A stretch of 64,000 bases of DNA from Solanum dulcamara (lineage: Eukaryota > Streptophyta > Magnoliopsida > Solanales > Solanaceae), in the NCBI RefSeq assembly GCF_947179165.1, contig NC_077244.1:74384144-74448143 (forward strand), read 5' to 3'. The position numbers and the translations under genes were made by a program. Numbering within the stretch: position 1 is the stretch's first letter; each line of letters opens with the position of its first letter. Positions 12,892-37,109 of this stretch are shown here, in pieces. Under the pieces are notes generated by a model that was not told the DNA's origin, made no database searches, and saw nothing but the letters and a program-made list of their open reading frames with translations.

Positions 12892-13757
12892 ATTCATCTC
12901 ATATTAATTATCACATTTTTTCTTTAGACATGTTTCTTAAAAAATTGTAAATAGTTTTTTTTACTACTTTATCTTAATCTTTCTAGTAAATTGTACGTTA
13001 GTTTTTCTTTTTTTGATTTTTCACTCGATGTACTAAAAATAAATGAATAAGTGGGCTGATTAATATGGACAAGTGAAGATTTCCTAACTTTAATTTCGAG
13101 TTATCGGAATAAAAAAGAGATCTAGCAAGTTTAAGTTTAGTGATGTGGTACATAATGTTTAATTGGTAGTACTTAATTTTTTGAAGCTAAGTGTAATCAT
13201 GAGAGACTACTCTCATCAACGGAGAGCCCTAGCTATGGCTTTAAGTTTTGCTTAGTGACAAAACTGTCTTTGAAAAAATATCTATAGCACAATGGGCAAT
13301 ACATGTCACCTACTTATTGGTATCTTATTAAATAAAAATGGTGATAATGTTCCTTCATTGATTAAAAAAATTCAATTTTTAAAAAGTATCATGATCGTCC
13401 AATACAACAATAAAATTTCTTCGAAAAGGTTAGGCATCATATATCTTCGTATACGAGTATTCTCTTTTTGAATTTTAATATACAAGGTAGAGGCCGTCTA
13501 ATTAAACCCCATCATGAAGGTGGCTTTGAATACAACAACAATAAAAATACTAACGATAAAATGGGATAAAAGTTACTGATCTTTATCTTGATTTTGTAAA
13601 ATGACAAGTAAATTAGAATAAATATTTTTAGTAATTTTGACAATTAATATAAGATGGAGGAATAATATATAAAAGTTGCTCCCCCCTATTGTAATTTGGA
13701 TGATATAATTTAACTATGCATGAAATTTAGGAAACACATAAAAAATAAAAATAAAAA

Positions 13758-13988
13758 TACTCTCTAAGTTTCATTTTATGTGGCACTGTTTAACTTGGCA
13801 TGGTATTTAAGAAAAAAAATTAAAATTCGTGATTTAAAATAATTTAGATAAATATGTGATTATAAATTATTTCATTATGGGTAAAAAAAAAATTAAAAAT
13901 TAAAATAATTTTAATTATAATAAAATGATATATTTTTTTGAAACGGATTAAAAAAAAGGGCATCACATAAAATGAGACTGATGGAATA
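13758..13988. mobile_element. Stowaway-like MITE
   Basis: Left end CTCTCTAAGTTTCATTTTAT and right end, inverted, TTCCATCAGTCTCATTTTAT form a terminal inverted repeat of the CTCCCTCCGTTTCATTTTATG type. It is flanked by TA on both sides (13758-13759 and 13987-13988), as in Tc1/mariner MITEs. No coding capacity. Confidence 0.7.
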
Positions 13989-14276
13989 ATTTAAACTTAT
14001 GGCCTTTAGATATGATTACTTTCTGAACAGGTTAATAAGGAATAAAGGAAATAATGTCGACGTGATATGAAATAAAACGGAGGGAGAATTATTTAAATTT
14101 CCTATTTCATATAACTACATTGACTAGTATTTTTTTAAAATTTATTCCGGTTGTCCTAATTCTAACACTTCAAAATAATATTTCTAAGCTAAAGAAGAGT
14201 AGACCAAATAAAATGTTTTAGACTCTGACATGCGTGGACAAAATTAACGTGGTCACCAAATTATAAGCCTAGCTTT

Positions 14277-14279
<3 letters not shown>

Positions 14280-14348
<69 letters not shown>
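14280..14348 (+). repeat. (ATT)n microsatellite
   Basis: A near-perfect run of ATT trinucleotides, more than twenty copies. Confidence 0.9.
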
Positions 14349-14352
<4 letters not shown>

Positions 14353-16758
14353 ACCCTAGCTCTAGCTAGCTACCAAGATTTATGTGCTTAGTAAGCTTTC
14401 AGGAAATGAAAAGACCACGTACTATATAAAGTGTCAATGACTTCTGAAAAGATTAGACACAATCATGGAACCCTCAACTAACTTTTATTTCTTTTTGGCC
14501 CTTCTTTATCATTTTGTTAAACTCAATAATTTGAAGAATTTTTATGCTTGCAAATTTTGTTGTGTCCTATTACTATTTCTTACGTTTTTTTTTTTTTGTT
14601 ATTCTTTTATGACTACTTATAAATTGAACCCAATATGTTGACTTTTTAGAACTTCTATATATAAAAATGATAAAAATAAATTTATAAAAGAGGTACAAAA
14701 CAAAATCAAATTTCTCTTCAATTTAAAAAAAAAGATATGGGCATTAAGTCTGCAGAATCTGTAACGTCAAATCATGTTTGTTGGTATTTTGGAAGTTAAT
14801 GTGGAGTGGGGGCTCTAGTACTGATTGGTAGGTTTCTGAGGTATACTTGCTTTGCTCTTCATTTTCTTGTAACTCATATTAGTCTGTCATGTCAAAACAG
14901 TACTATGCCAAAATTAAAGGAGTAGCTACCTAGCTTTTATCAAAGCATGGTTAGGCACGAAGCATAAAGGATAATAATTCCGAAATAATAAAATGTAGAA
15001 TTATGTGCCGATTTGATGCAGGAATCAATACTTAAGCGTTAGGCGATCGAAATGTTCCTTTTGCTTCCACTATAGCTTGGATTGGAATCTATAGATATAT
15101 GCAATTTTTCATTTTCGTTATAGCACTGCATACAACCCCCCACTCCCTTTTTTATTTAACCTTCTAACGGAGTTGAAATTAATAAACTTAGTTAGGGAAT
15201 GATGGCTAATTAAGAAACAAGTTATTCAGTGATTGTAATACAATAATTAATAATGCATAGAGAAATTCTCTAAAGATGAACTTAGAGAATAAAAAGGGGG
15301 TTGTGTTTGATTATATTTTTTGCAAAAACTATTTGAAATAATAATATACTTAATTACAATTTTAAAAGTGAAAAAATGAATTGAAAAACAAGTAAAAAAT
15401 TGCTTTCCAAATTTAAAAATACAACTTCAAATTTCAGACCAAATATTAATTTTTAAGTAGAGTAAAAAAGATTATTTCAAAAAAAGTAAATAATTTTTAT
15501 GGCCAAATGGGTCCTTAAACTCATTAGTCACTACCAAGAAGGGGTGAATTAAGTAGCGTTTCAATCTAGCTCGCGTTCGTTCCTAAATGTTTACACAAAT
15601 GTAGAATCATCTGCCTATTTGGTAAGCTCCACTTCTACCTGGAGCTAGAATGTTATAGTATGGATATGTTAATGTCGGGATCATGTTCCGACCATAACAC
15701 AGTTGTATATGTTCTGTATTTCAGGAGAATTTCGAATATCAAATAGTTAAACAAAAAGAAATCTTCAAATTTGTTGTTAGTGATTGAAGTAGCTACTACT
15801 CATCTATGATACTATCACCTCATACCGTGAAAATAGTTTAAAGGACAGTCAAGAAAACTAAAGAGTAGTGCCTTTTGGGGGTTTCCTATTATAGTATAGA
15901 CCCACCAGATATTGAAAATAAATTTAGGTTTAATGAGATTCAACAAGAACCACCAATCTAGCTGATGTTTACTCCCTTTCACATTGGTTACAATAATATA
16001 GACATATTTATTGGCATACTTGCATGTCTATTCCCTCTTTAGAGCTCAAACTCGATATCTCTTATAATGATCATATCCGTCCCACCACACCTCTTGGTAG
16101 TACTCCCTCTATTTCCAAATCGTATGTATACCTAAATTTTACTTTATACTAAAATGACCTTTTTATACTAAAAAAAAAAAGTAAGTAAAGCTCCATTTTT
16201 AGTAACAAAAGATGCACATAGTCGCATTCTTTTATTTCTATTGCAGGACTCACTATACCATATATTTCACTTTAGTTACAAAAGAAGCACAAAGAGTTGT
16301 ACGAATGTGAAACTATAGATTAAAGGTGGAAACAGAAGCTACAACCCCAAGTATAATGCACAGTGAAAATCATCACCAAAATTGCAAAATGAAATTAATG
16401 TAATTTCCTATATAATGACATTCAATAACTTCATGTCATAAAAGACCTTACCTTTTTTTTGCTTCCTTTCCTGTGCATAAGCAATCTGTTCCGAACTAGT
16501 TTCTGATCTGTTGCGATGATAAAAGGAAAAAGTATCTTCTATTAAAAACGACTATGGAAATAAAAACCTTAATTTCTTTCCCTCTTTGCTACACTGCTAC
16601 ATAACCATGGTCACCACTTCACTAGATTCTTTTTGACTCAAAACTACAACTAAATTAGATGATGCCAAAGGTCAGAGAATGTTGAAACCAAACCGATTCC
16701 TGTAAGGCTTTGCGAAAAGATAAATCAAGCCTTGATGTTTAGTAACTATCATCTAATG
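14349..16758. other. Intergenic, ends in UBP8 3' flank
   Basis: No gene seen. A TACTCCCTCTATTTCC motif at about 16099 is the end of a Stowaway-like MITE whose partner end I could not place. The UBP8 stop is at 16759-16761, and its 3' UTR probably extends into about 16400-16758. Confidence 0.5.
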
Positions 16759-28517
<11,759 letters not shown>

Positions 28518-28930
28518 TTGAATAGACGGAATTCTAGAGAGAGAAAGAAGGTCAGAGAGAGAAAGACTCGGAGTTACAGAAATGGCGGTAGAGATTTGCA
28601 GCAGAAAAAATGTACATCATTTTATAGGAATGAGGGAATGGCGGATTTTGCAGAGAAACAATTGGAGCTTTTTTCTGTGAAGAGGATTCAGGGGAAAGAA
28701 TATTTATGAAAAATACACCAAATTATTGAATGCTTATATATTTTCTTTTTTACACTTAAATAGTTTACTTAATCAAATAGTTTTCCACAGATTTGTTTTT
28801 AATTCAGAATTTAACAGGAAAAAAAACTAAAAAAGACAGATCAGATTGATCTTGACTGTACATGTGTTATCTTAATACAGCTAGTTCTATACTGTGGTCT
28901 TTTTTATTTATCTAGTTTTTCCGTCTTTTG
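28518..28930 (-). promoter_or_regulatory. UBP8: 5' UTR and promoter region of UBP8
   Basis: On the minus strand the stretch before the start codon is CT-rich (runs of TCTCTCT at about 28530-28570), as in many plant 5' UTRs. No clear TATA box was recognised, so the transcription start is unplaced. The region to 28930 is AT-rich and has no gene on either strand. Confidence 0.4.
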
Positions 28931-29365
28931 TCCCTTATTTTTTTTTTAGAAATGCTCAAACATGTTATTGAATTTTGAGAAAGGAAAAAAGGCTCAAATA
29001 TGTCATTAAATTTTGAAAAAAGATTTATTTATGTTATTCGTTAAAAGTTTGGCTCATTTATATCATTTTCGTTTGAGAAAAGGTTCATTCATGCCATTAA
29101 TTGCTAACTAAAAATATTTTTCTTTTTGCAAAACTATTTTATACACGTGATCAATTATGATTTGGCCAAGACATTAATTAAATTATTATTTAAAATAGAA
29201 AAGGTTTAAATATGCTATCGAACTTTGATAAAAGACTCATCTATGTCATCCGTTAAAAGATTGACTCATCTATGTCATTTTACTTAACAAATAATGGCAT
29301 GGATGAGCATTTTCTCAAATGAAAATGATATAAATGAGCCAAACTATTATTTCGATAATGTTTAA
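28930..29365. mobile_element. Degenerate repeat of internally repeated non-coding element
   Basis: Variants of CTCAAATATGTCATTAAATT, GGCTCATTTATATCATT and TCATCTATGTCATCCGTTAA recur at least six times. The right part (ATGATATAAATGAGCCAAAC) is inverted relative to the left part (TTGGCTCATTTATATCATTT). This looks like a non-autonomous element with internal repeats and subterminal inverted repeats. The class is uncertain. Confidence 0.45.
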
Positions 29366-30675
29366 TTCTTAAACAATATCTGATAAAAAAACTTAATAAA
29401 ATATATTTAAGATTTTTTTTTAAAAACGTTAAATAAATTAAAACGATACTTATTTTGTGATGGGAAGTAATGCCTTTTTTTTTTCTAAACAGCTTAAGGG
29501 TACCTTTTGAGGTACTTTTTGTTTATAATTAACAAAAAGTTTATTCAATTTTCATTTGACTTGAAAGGTCAAACACCCTCCAATCAAAATCTAGCCTTTT
29601 AAGCCTTAAATAGGTTCTCTTTTAATTTTCTACTAGCTTAAGACATTTTTTTTCCTGGGCTATCTTTTCAGTTATAAATACTATTTCAACTAATAATTTA
29701 AGAGAAATTAATCTAGATAATAATTTTTTTCTACATTTAATGTATAGTTAAGATATTTTCAAAACTACTCATATAATTATAATATCTTATAAAGTCATGT
29801 AAAAGTAAAACAGAAATAACTCAATATAATTGATGGTCTAAAATCAAGTCAAGAATCTTAATTTTCATTGAAAATTTTATATAATTTGTTTGAAGTATGT
29901 TCTTTTTACTTTTGTAAAATGCAAAGTTGTTAATTATGTAATCAAAATTTTATAATACATTTTTTTATTTGACAATATAATCAACTCATTTGATCTTTTA
30001 TTGGAATATTATTATTCATGGTCAAAGATTTCATTAATGTTTATTTTGAGAAACTTCTTTCAAATACATTCCTGGCTATCAAAATAACAATCATGCAACA
30101 TTTTATGTTTATAAGAATATTAAATAAAATAATTATAATATTAAGCATTTCACGATCTAATTGATGAGCTTGCAACGTTGCTATAGAGGCCTTGAAAAAG
30201 AAAAATCATAAAAAAAACTAAAGTTCTACACAAAAGTTATTCAAGCAATTTAAACGGAAAGAAACAGTAAATAATAACAAATAATTATCTTTTATCATAA
30301 TTTCCACAACTAAATTTATAAAACAATAAAAATAACATAAATTATGGAACTATGAGATCAATGTTTGGAGCAACTTTGGGTGTCTAAAGCATAAGCTTTT
30401 GTGACTATAAGTCGGTCTTGATGTATAAGTGAATGTTAATTTGGAAAAATATTCCTCAAGTAATGATATCTATAACATTAAAAATCACATTGTCCATATA
30501 ATTTCAATTAGTGTTTTATAACTTCTTTTAAGCAAATTTGTCCATATAATTTCAATTGGTAGTGTTAATTGATATTTAAAATAAATAAATGACAATTTAG
30601 AATATTATAATTAAAGTATCTTTTTAAAATCAAAATCTTAGAAGGAAAATAATACAAAATGAATGTAATACTACT

Positions 30676-30890
30676 TTGGGCTCGTTTGGTATACAAGGAT
30701 ACCTCATGAGATTAATTATCCTACCTCTTATATATGATATCTCATTTCCTCATTTTAATGTCTTATCAGATTTTTATCCCTTATTCCACCAATTAAAAAT
30801 GAAGTAAAATAATCGATTATTTTATTTTGAGATTCTTATTAATGTAATTGTTATCCCCTGTTGATGTATCAAACAAAACCTAAAGGGTTA
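30676..30890. mobile_element. MITE with GGGCTCGTTTGG end
   Basis: Left end GGGCTCGTTTGGTATACAAG with GGATA..., and right end ATGTATCAAACAAAACCTAA, read inverted TTAGGTTTTGTTTGATACAT. Both show the xGTTTGgTA.. type ends common in plant MITEs. Interior AT-rich. The target duplication is unclear. Its right end is included in the tandem duplication that follows. Confidence 0.45.
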
Positions 30891-31222
30891 TTTTGAGGAT
30901 AAAGGAAGGAGGACTCACACATCTAGAAGCGAACAACCCTTTCAAATAAAATCTAGTCAAACTTGTAACTGAAATTAATGACACGTAATAATGATTTAAA
31001 CTAGCACCAATTAAAAATGAAGTAAAATAATCTATTATTTTATTTCGAGATTCTTATTGATGTAATTGTTATCCCCTTTTGATGTATCAAACAAAACCTA
31101 AAGGGTTGTTTTGAGGATAAAGGAAGGAGGACTCACACATCTAGAAGCGAACAACCCTTTCAAATAAAATCTAGTCAAACTTGTAACTGAAATTAATGAC
31201 ACGTAATAATGGTTTAAACTAA
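30787..31222 (+). repeat. Tandem duplication of 218 bp
   Basis: CACCAATTAAAAATGAAG starts at 30787 and again at 31005. The two units stay aligned without visible gaps to TTTAAACTAR at about 31222, with fewer than ten differences by eye. No coding frame. This is a recent segmental tandem duplication that carries the end of the MITE at 30676. Confidence 0.9.
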
Positions 31223-31250
31223 CAACATTGTTTTGGAAGCATGCATATGT

Positions 31251-31428
31251 AGTACACAACTTCTCTTTCTTTTTTTGGACCTCTAGTGAGTTGCACACAG
31301 AGTTTCAAACGGTCAAATTTTTTTATGGTTTTCCCATCTAGTACACAACTTCTCTTTCTTTTTTGGACATCTAGTGAGTTGCACATAGAATTTCATATGG
31401 TCAAGTTTTTGATAGTTTTCCTATCTAT
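31251..31428 (+). repeat. Tandem duplication of 89 bp
   Basis: AGTACACAACTTCTCTTTCT begins at 31251 and at 31340. The units continue through CTAGTGAGTTGCACA, GGTCAA and TTTTCC, with roughly ten differences, so this duplication is older than the 218-bp one next to it. Confidence 0.85.
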
Positions 31429-32129
31429 GAATGAATCACGAAAATTTATAGATAACTATTTAAAATTCTTTCAATTTTTTAATTCACTCCGCCACATGAT
31501 ATTTTATCTTTGATTTTCAACCTTAGAGAAAACCAAACATCAATTGTGTAGGAAAATGCATTAAAATTTTACGATAACATTTTTAATTTAAGTTGCTATC
31601 TAGGTATATATATGCTATTACACGAGAGACTTTTAGAATTGGAGATATGATAAGAAAATATGCATTTAATGTATTTTAATTTAGACTTTCCAAGCTGATT
31701 TTTTAGAAGATAGAATCACATTTTTTAGATTTGATGATACGATTTTTAGTTTACTTCTAATATTTGATGATAATTTACATAATAATAAGCATTTAAGTTA
31801 TATACATTAATAATGTAAATATATATTTTACCTATCAAATGTAGAGTTTATGTGTGTTTTTAAACTTGGTTGAAGGAAAATAGATTATTATTTTTTTGGT
31901 TTGCTAGGCTATAATGGTTGGCTTATTTTTGGGAGGAAACGAAAATTTAAGCATTCATTTATAGTCCATCTTTAGACATTAATTCATGTGTTTTCTTTTG
32001 TAATTCGAACTTGAATTAATTTCCTTCCAAAAGACTTGTCCAATATTTGATTTGGCAACTAGTTATTTAGTTTAATCTAATTATATATATAAAGTTGTAA
32101 TTAATTTTGGTGAACGATCAAATAATTAA

Positions 32130-32420
32130 GGGAAAATTTCATAAATAACCACTATAATAAACTTAATTAGTCTCTTTAGCTATAGTTTGCATATTTACGG
32201 GTTGTACCTATAGTTTAAGCTGACTGATTTGTATAATTTGCGTATTTTTAAACTGTTATACAAATTATATTATACAAATTTTGAATTATACAAACGTGCG
32301 AATTATACAAACTCGAACCGTAATTAACATTAAATGTTAGTGGCGAATTGTAAATGAACTAAACTATAGCTATATTAACTAATTAACTAATATATATTTA
32401 CTTATTCACGTAAATTTTCC
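32130..32420. mobile_element. Mutator-like MITE with 9-bp target duplication
   Basis: Ends GGGAAAATTTCATAAATAAC and, inverted, GGAAAATTTACGTGAATAAG. The flanking direct repeat AATAATTAA occurs at 32121-32129 and 32421-32429. Interior AT-rich with repeated TTATACAAA motifs, non-coding. Confidence 0.78.
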
Positions 32421-32508
32421 AATAATTAACTTTGCCTTTTTTTAATTATTATAAGTCCAAAGAGTGGAAAACTCTTGCTATTTTTACCCTCGAATACCAT
32501 TTTTTCTT

Positions 32509-32899
32509 GGAAAAATTACTTGATTGAGTGCTTTTTAAAAATTAATTACTGATTTTAGCGATATTTTTTATTTATTACCATTTATAGCAATATATAGCAA
32601 TATTATGATAAATCTACACTTATATTAAAAGTGAATTATGCATACACTATAAATGTATTATAAGTGTTTTAAAATATATATTATGTTTGTGTAGTAAGAA
32701 ACTAACATAATGTATTATAAGTCTATTAAAATATGTGATAAATGTATTATCCATTTATAAAACTTGTATTATATATGTTTTATAAATAGTTCTCTACAAT
32801 ATGTATTAAAACTGTATTATAAGTATTCAGTGAAATTATTATTTTATTGATATAAATGGTAAATATTTTCTTAATATTGTATATTTATGTAAGTTTCCC
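32509..32899 (-). mobile_element. Mutator-like MITE, copy A of an inverted pair
   Basis: Begins GGAAAAATTACTTGATTGAG and ends ATATTTATGTAAGTTTCCC. The 9-bp direct repeat TTTTTTCTT flanks it at 32500-32508 and 32900-32908. Interior is AT-rich with many TATTATAAG/TATTATA motifs. It is the reverse complement of the element at 33116-33515. Strand is given relative to that copy. Confidence 0.8.
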
Positions 32900-33115
32900 T
32901 TTTTTCTTAGTACATTGCCAACTGGATCCAAGCAAACACAGATGGAAATTGGGCCCGTAGCAATTTCTGTTGCTTTTGTCTAAGTCAAATATCAGGCCCG
33001 TTTAGTATAGTGAGCCCACCCTTTCTATTGGACTATTTGCTGGACTTCATTTTAAACTTTAGTGCGCAAACATGGGCTGGCCCACACAGCAATTTGGTAC
33101 TCGGAACTGATTATA

Positions 33116-33515
33116 GGGAAACTTACATAAATATACAATATTAAGAAAATATTTACCATTTATAGCAATAAAAAAAAATTTACTGAATATTTATAATACA
33201 TTTATAATACAGTTTTAATACATATTACAGATAACTATTTATAAAACATATATAATACAAGTTTTATAGATGGATAATACATTTATCACATACTTTAATA
33301 GACTTATAATACATTATGTTAATTTCTTACTATACAAACATAATATATATTTTAAAACACTTATAATACATTTATATTGTATGCATAATTCACTTTTAAT
33401 ACAAGTGTAAATTTATCATAGTATTGCTATATATTGCTATAAATGGTAATAAATAAAAAATATCGCTAAAATCAGTAATTAATTTTTAAAAAGCACTCAA
33501 TCAAGTAATTTTTCC
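33116..33515 (+). mobile_element. Mutator-like MITE, copy B of an inverted pair
   Basis: Begins GGGAAACTTACATAAATATA and ends AGTAATTTTTCC, the inverse of copy A over essentially its full length. Flanks CTGATTATA (33107-33115) and TTTATTAAA (33516-33524) agree at six of nine positions, a decayed target duplication at best. Separated from copy A by 207 bp of more GC-rich, non-repetitive sequence (32909-33115). Confidence 0.7.
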
Positions 33516-33795
33516 TTTATTAAATATGAATTCATGTATTTTAGGGTCCATTTCTGAGGACAGTGTCCTCGACAAGATTTTTATTTTCCAGAAGCTCAAT
33601 CCTGAACCTTCTAGATAAGAATGAAGAAATTTCGAACCATCTAGACGATCCATATGGGTCATTTTGTGTTATCTCATGTGCATCGTATAATTCAAAACCA
33701 TTAGAAAATATTACTGTACTATATTCAAATAATAAGCTGATGATTAAGAAAACATATAAAATAATTCAACATATAAAAAAAATTTAGTATTTGAG

Positions 33796-34220
33796 TTAAG
33801 TTCTAGTATTTGAAAAGTTTTAAATGTTTAAAAAATCTTCCAATCTTTTAAATTTTATAAAAAATATCATCATTTATTTATTTCAACTAAAATTTACCTA
33901 CCTCCTCCAAAAAAAAGTTTGAGTTATAATTTGAGTGACAAGATTAAGGGAAAAAATAATTTTTTTTAATGCATTATAATTTCAACTGAATCAATGAAAA
34001 GTTTGAGTATGCGATTAATGTATTGCTTTTTCCGATATTATTATTTTCTTGTTGTTAGTTATTATCAGTTATGTTATATTCATTATAAAATGCTAATACA
34101 AATTTATGAATATTTTAATAATTTTTAGAACTTACGAGTATAAATTATATATCTTTTAATAGTCAAATATTTGTAAGAAAAATTGTTGAAATACATGGTG
34201 AGACTTCACTAGTCAACTAC
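33796..34220 (+). repeat. Dispersed repeat copy 1, MITE-like
   Basis: Shares long stretches with 41228-41985, such as ATTAATGTATTGCT, CATTATAAAATRMTAAYACA, AATAATTTTTAGAACTTACG and ATAGTCAAATATT. This copy lacks the Stowaway insertion that the other copy has. Ends are not well defined here. Non-coding. Confidence 0.6.
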
Positions 34221-35214
34221 GAATGCAATAGAGTTAAAACAAATTTATTTTCTACCACTAGATTAATAACACATTTCGTTTATGGATTTCCAATTCGGAG
34301 TTCTTATATATTTATTGTATTTCTCAGTACAAATATAAAACTCATGCAAAAGTTATTGAGTTTTCGAAAATTTCAACCCAATACTATGAATTCGCCTCTA
34401 TCGATTGATATAGTGTATTTAAAATTAAAAAAAATTAAGCATGTAATAGATATTTTTATCATCAATATCTCATCTCATTTTCAATTTACCCTATAACCCA
34501 ATTATAAGCAAAACATTCTTGATCATAATCTAATTGTACTTTAATTATCCCACCTTTTCGTGATCACAAATCAAATATTTCTTGACTAGGGGTGTAACTA
34601 GTGGGTTTTCTAACATTTTTTTCTTGGCAATTGCTAGCTCTAATTGGATCTTCATCATTCCTTTTTCTTTCTTAGCTTTAAAAAGAAAAAAAATGTAGGT
34701 TAAAAGAATCCCACTCAGTCAACGTAGCTCTAGTTGGATCTCCATCATTTTTAGTCACGCTTGTTTGAATCTGATTTGAAATCATGTTAATTTAAAATTA
34801 AATTTTATTTGGATATATAATTTAAATTTCTTAAATTATATTTTTTTCTTTATACACATAAAAACCTATAATTTGTAAACGGTTAAAACTATCAAAACTC
34901 TTATACAAATTTACCTAATGAGCAAATTATAGTTCATAAATGAGGTATCGGAATATCATAAGGCGCCGTAAATAAATCGCATATATCCATTTTTTTTATA
35001 AAAAATATTTGTAATTACATGCAAACCTTTACACACACAATTTTGTAGAAAATCACTAGTCTGAAAAATCAACATAATAGTACCTAACTCTTTTTTAGAA
35101 TAATACTTATGCATGGTACGTACAATCTATTTATTCACTGCAAGCATGAGAATTTTTTAATTTTTTTACAAAATATAAATTTATGGGTCAAGTTTTATAT
35201 TTTAAAAAATGAAA

Positions 35215-35550
35215 TATTGACTAAAGGTCTAGTTAGTCAAGCTACCATGGCTAATTAATGATAGTTAAACTGACCAAACTGGTTAGTTGATTGTTAGAAA
35301 CTAACTAAGTAGTTGTTAGTTAGTTAGCAATTCAGTTAGGTGTGTATATGTACACAATACACAATTAAGTAGAAATATATATGTATATGTACTAGTTAGC
35401 TTAACAAAAAAAGATAATGAGATATTTCTCTTTTTTCTCTCTCTCTAATTCAGATTCCTCTCCTCACTCTCTCTCTATCGTTCCTTCTCCCCTCTTCTCT
35501 TTTCCTCCATTAATGGACTACTGAGAACCTCCATTAATGGAGTATAAGCA
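35215..35550 (+). repeat. 5' LTR of Copia-1
   Basis: Starts TATTGACTAAAGGTC where the 3' LTR starts TGTTGACTAAAGGTC, so the canonical TG end is mutated to TA. Ends ...AGCA directly before the primer-binding site. Contains CT microsatellite near 35430-35447. Confidence 0.92.
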
Positions 35551-35563
35551 TGGTATCAGAGCC
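35551..35563 (+). other. Primer-binding site of Copia-1
   Basis: TGGTATCAGAGCC immediately after the 5' LTR, the usual complement of the 3' end of plant initiator methionine tRNA. Confidence 0.9.
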
Positions 35564-35686
35564 TGCACTACGATCTACGAAGTACTGCAACCTACTATTG
35601 AGATTCAAAGCCAAGGAGCACTAGAATCGGAAGTCAACAGCTAAGAAAAAACAACAACAAAAAAAAGAAGCTCGAAGCTTGAAGAA

Positions 35687-37053
35687 ATGACCATTACAGC
35701 TGGATTTGAAGCTGGATCTATGGAAACCAGGAACCTAAACACAAACACCACCACCGAGGCAACTCAATTCAACACTCCGGTGATAGATCACAATCATCTG
35801 CTCTATCTTCAGCCTAGTGATACTCCAGAAAGCTCTCTAATCTCCTTGCAACTCACTGGCTTAGAGTACTACGCAATCTGGAGTAGGTCCATGCGTATTG
35901 GACTGCTAGGTAAGAGTAAATTAGGGTTCGTGGATGGTAGATACCCTAAGTCAAAATTTCCTTCTAAATACTTTGATATTTGGGAAAAATGCAATGATAT
36001 GGTTTTTTCCTGGATTATGAACTCTGTTAGACCAGGCTTACTTAGTAGTGTAGTATATAGTGATGACGCTCATAAAGTGTGGTGTGATTTAAAACAGAGG
36101 CTTGATAAGATAAATGGAGCACATGTGTTTCATCTTCATAGGAGATTCACAGTTTAAGCCAAGGAACACTGTCAGTGACTGATTATTATACCACACTTAA
36201 GAGTCTGTGGAATGAGTTCGACTCCATCATGCCTTGTCCAAGATGTGCCTGTGATGAATCTAGAAAATTCAAAGAACATTGCGAGTATCAAAGGCTACTT
36301 CAGTTCCTAATGGGATTAAATGAATCTTACTCAGCTGCTCGAGGATAAATTCTGCTTCAAACTCCTACTCCAAATCTAAACAAAGCTTTTTCACTCATCT
36401 TAGATCATGAAAGTCAGAGAAATCTAGTCCATACCAGTTCGAATGTCTCTCTTCATAAGACTATTGAAAGTGTAGCCCTGTTCAGTCAGAAAGCATATAC
36501 TCATGGAAGTGGAAACTTTAGACATCAACAAGGAAGTGGTGATGTTCATCCAAACAGAGGACACTATGATCCTCAATACAAGCCACAGTCTCAGAAGCCT
36601 CAGAAAATTATATGTGAAGTGTGTGGATACAAGGGACATACTAAGAAGCAATGCTTCAAGGTTAAAGGTTATCTTGTGGGGTGGAGATCAAAGAAGAAAG
36701 GTGGAGGCACAAGCTCTTATGCCAATCAAGTTGAAGTCTCTTAATCTACTAACACTGGCCTGTCCACTCTGAATCCTTCAGCTCCACCAACGACAACCTT
36801 TTTCAAAAAAGATCAGTATCAACAAATCATCCAGATGCTGGCAAAAGAAAGTGAGAATGCAGAGGAGTACTCAGCTAAAACAGTTATTGTAGGTAGTACC
36901 TTATCTGCCTTAGTCTCCAAATATATGCCTATGGACTGGATAATTGATATTGGAGCCACAGATCATATGATAGCTAGTCTTGATGTGCTTGATGCAGTTC
37001 AATCTGTACCTAGCTCCGAGAGAAAAGAAGTTCACTTCCTACTGGTAATGTAG
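35687..37053 (+). pseudogene. Copia-1 gag and protease remnant
   Basis: The first frame (35687-36157) has the gag motif LTGLEYYAIWSRSMRIGLLG and ends at a TAA that interrupts the gag coding. Later fragments continue in shifted frames: a CCHC-type piece near 36610-36650 and the protease motif near 36946 in the form WIIDIGATDHM, where the usual DSGA has become DIGA. Such elements use gag to package RNA and the protease to cut the polyprotein. This copy cannot do either as written. Confidence 0.85.
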
Positions 37054-37109
37054 TATCAGTCTCATACAGTGGGAGAACTAAAGTACTTGGTAGTCAAAGT
37101 ATTAGTAAT

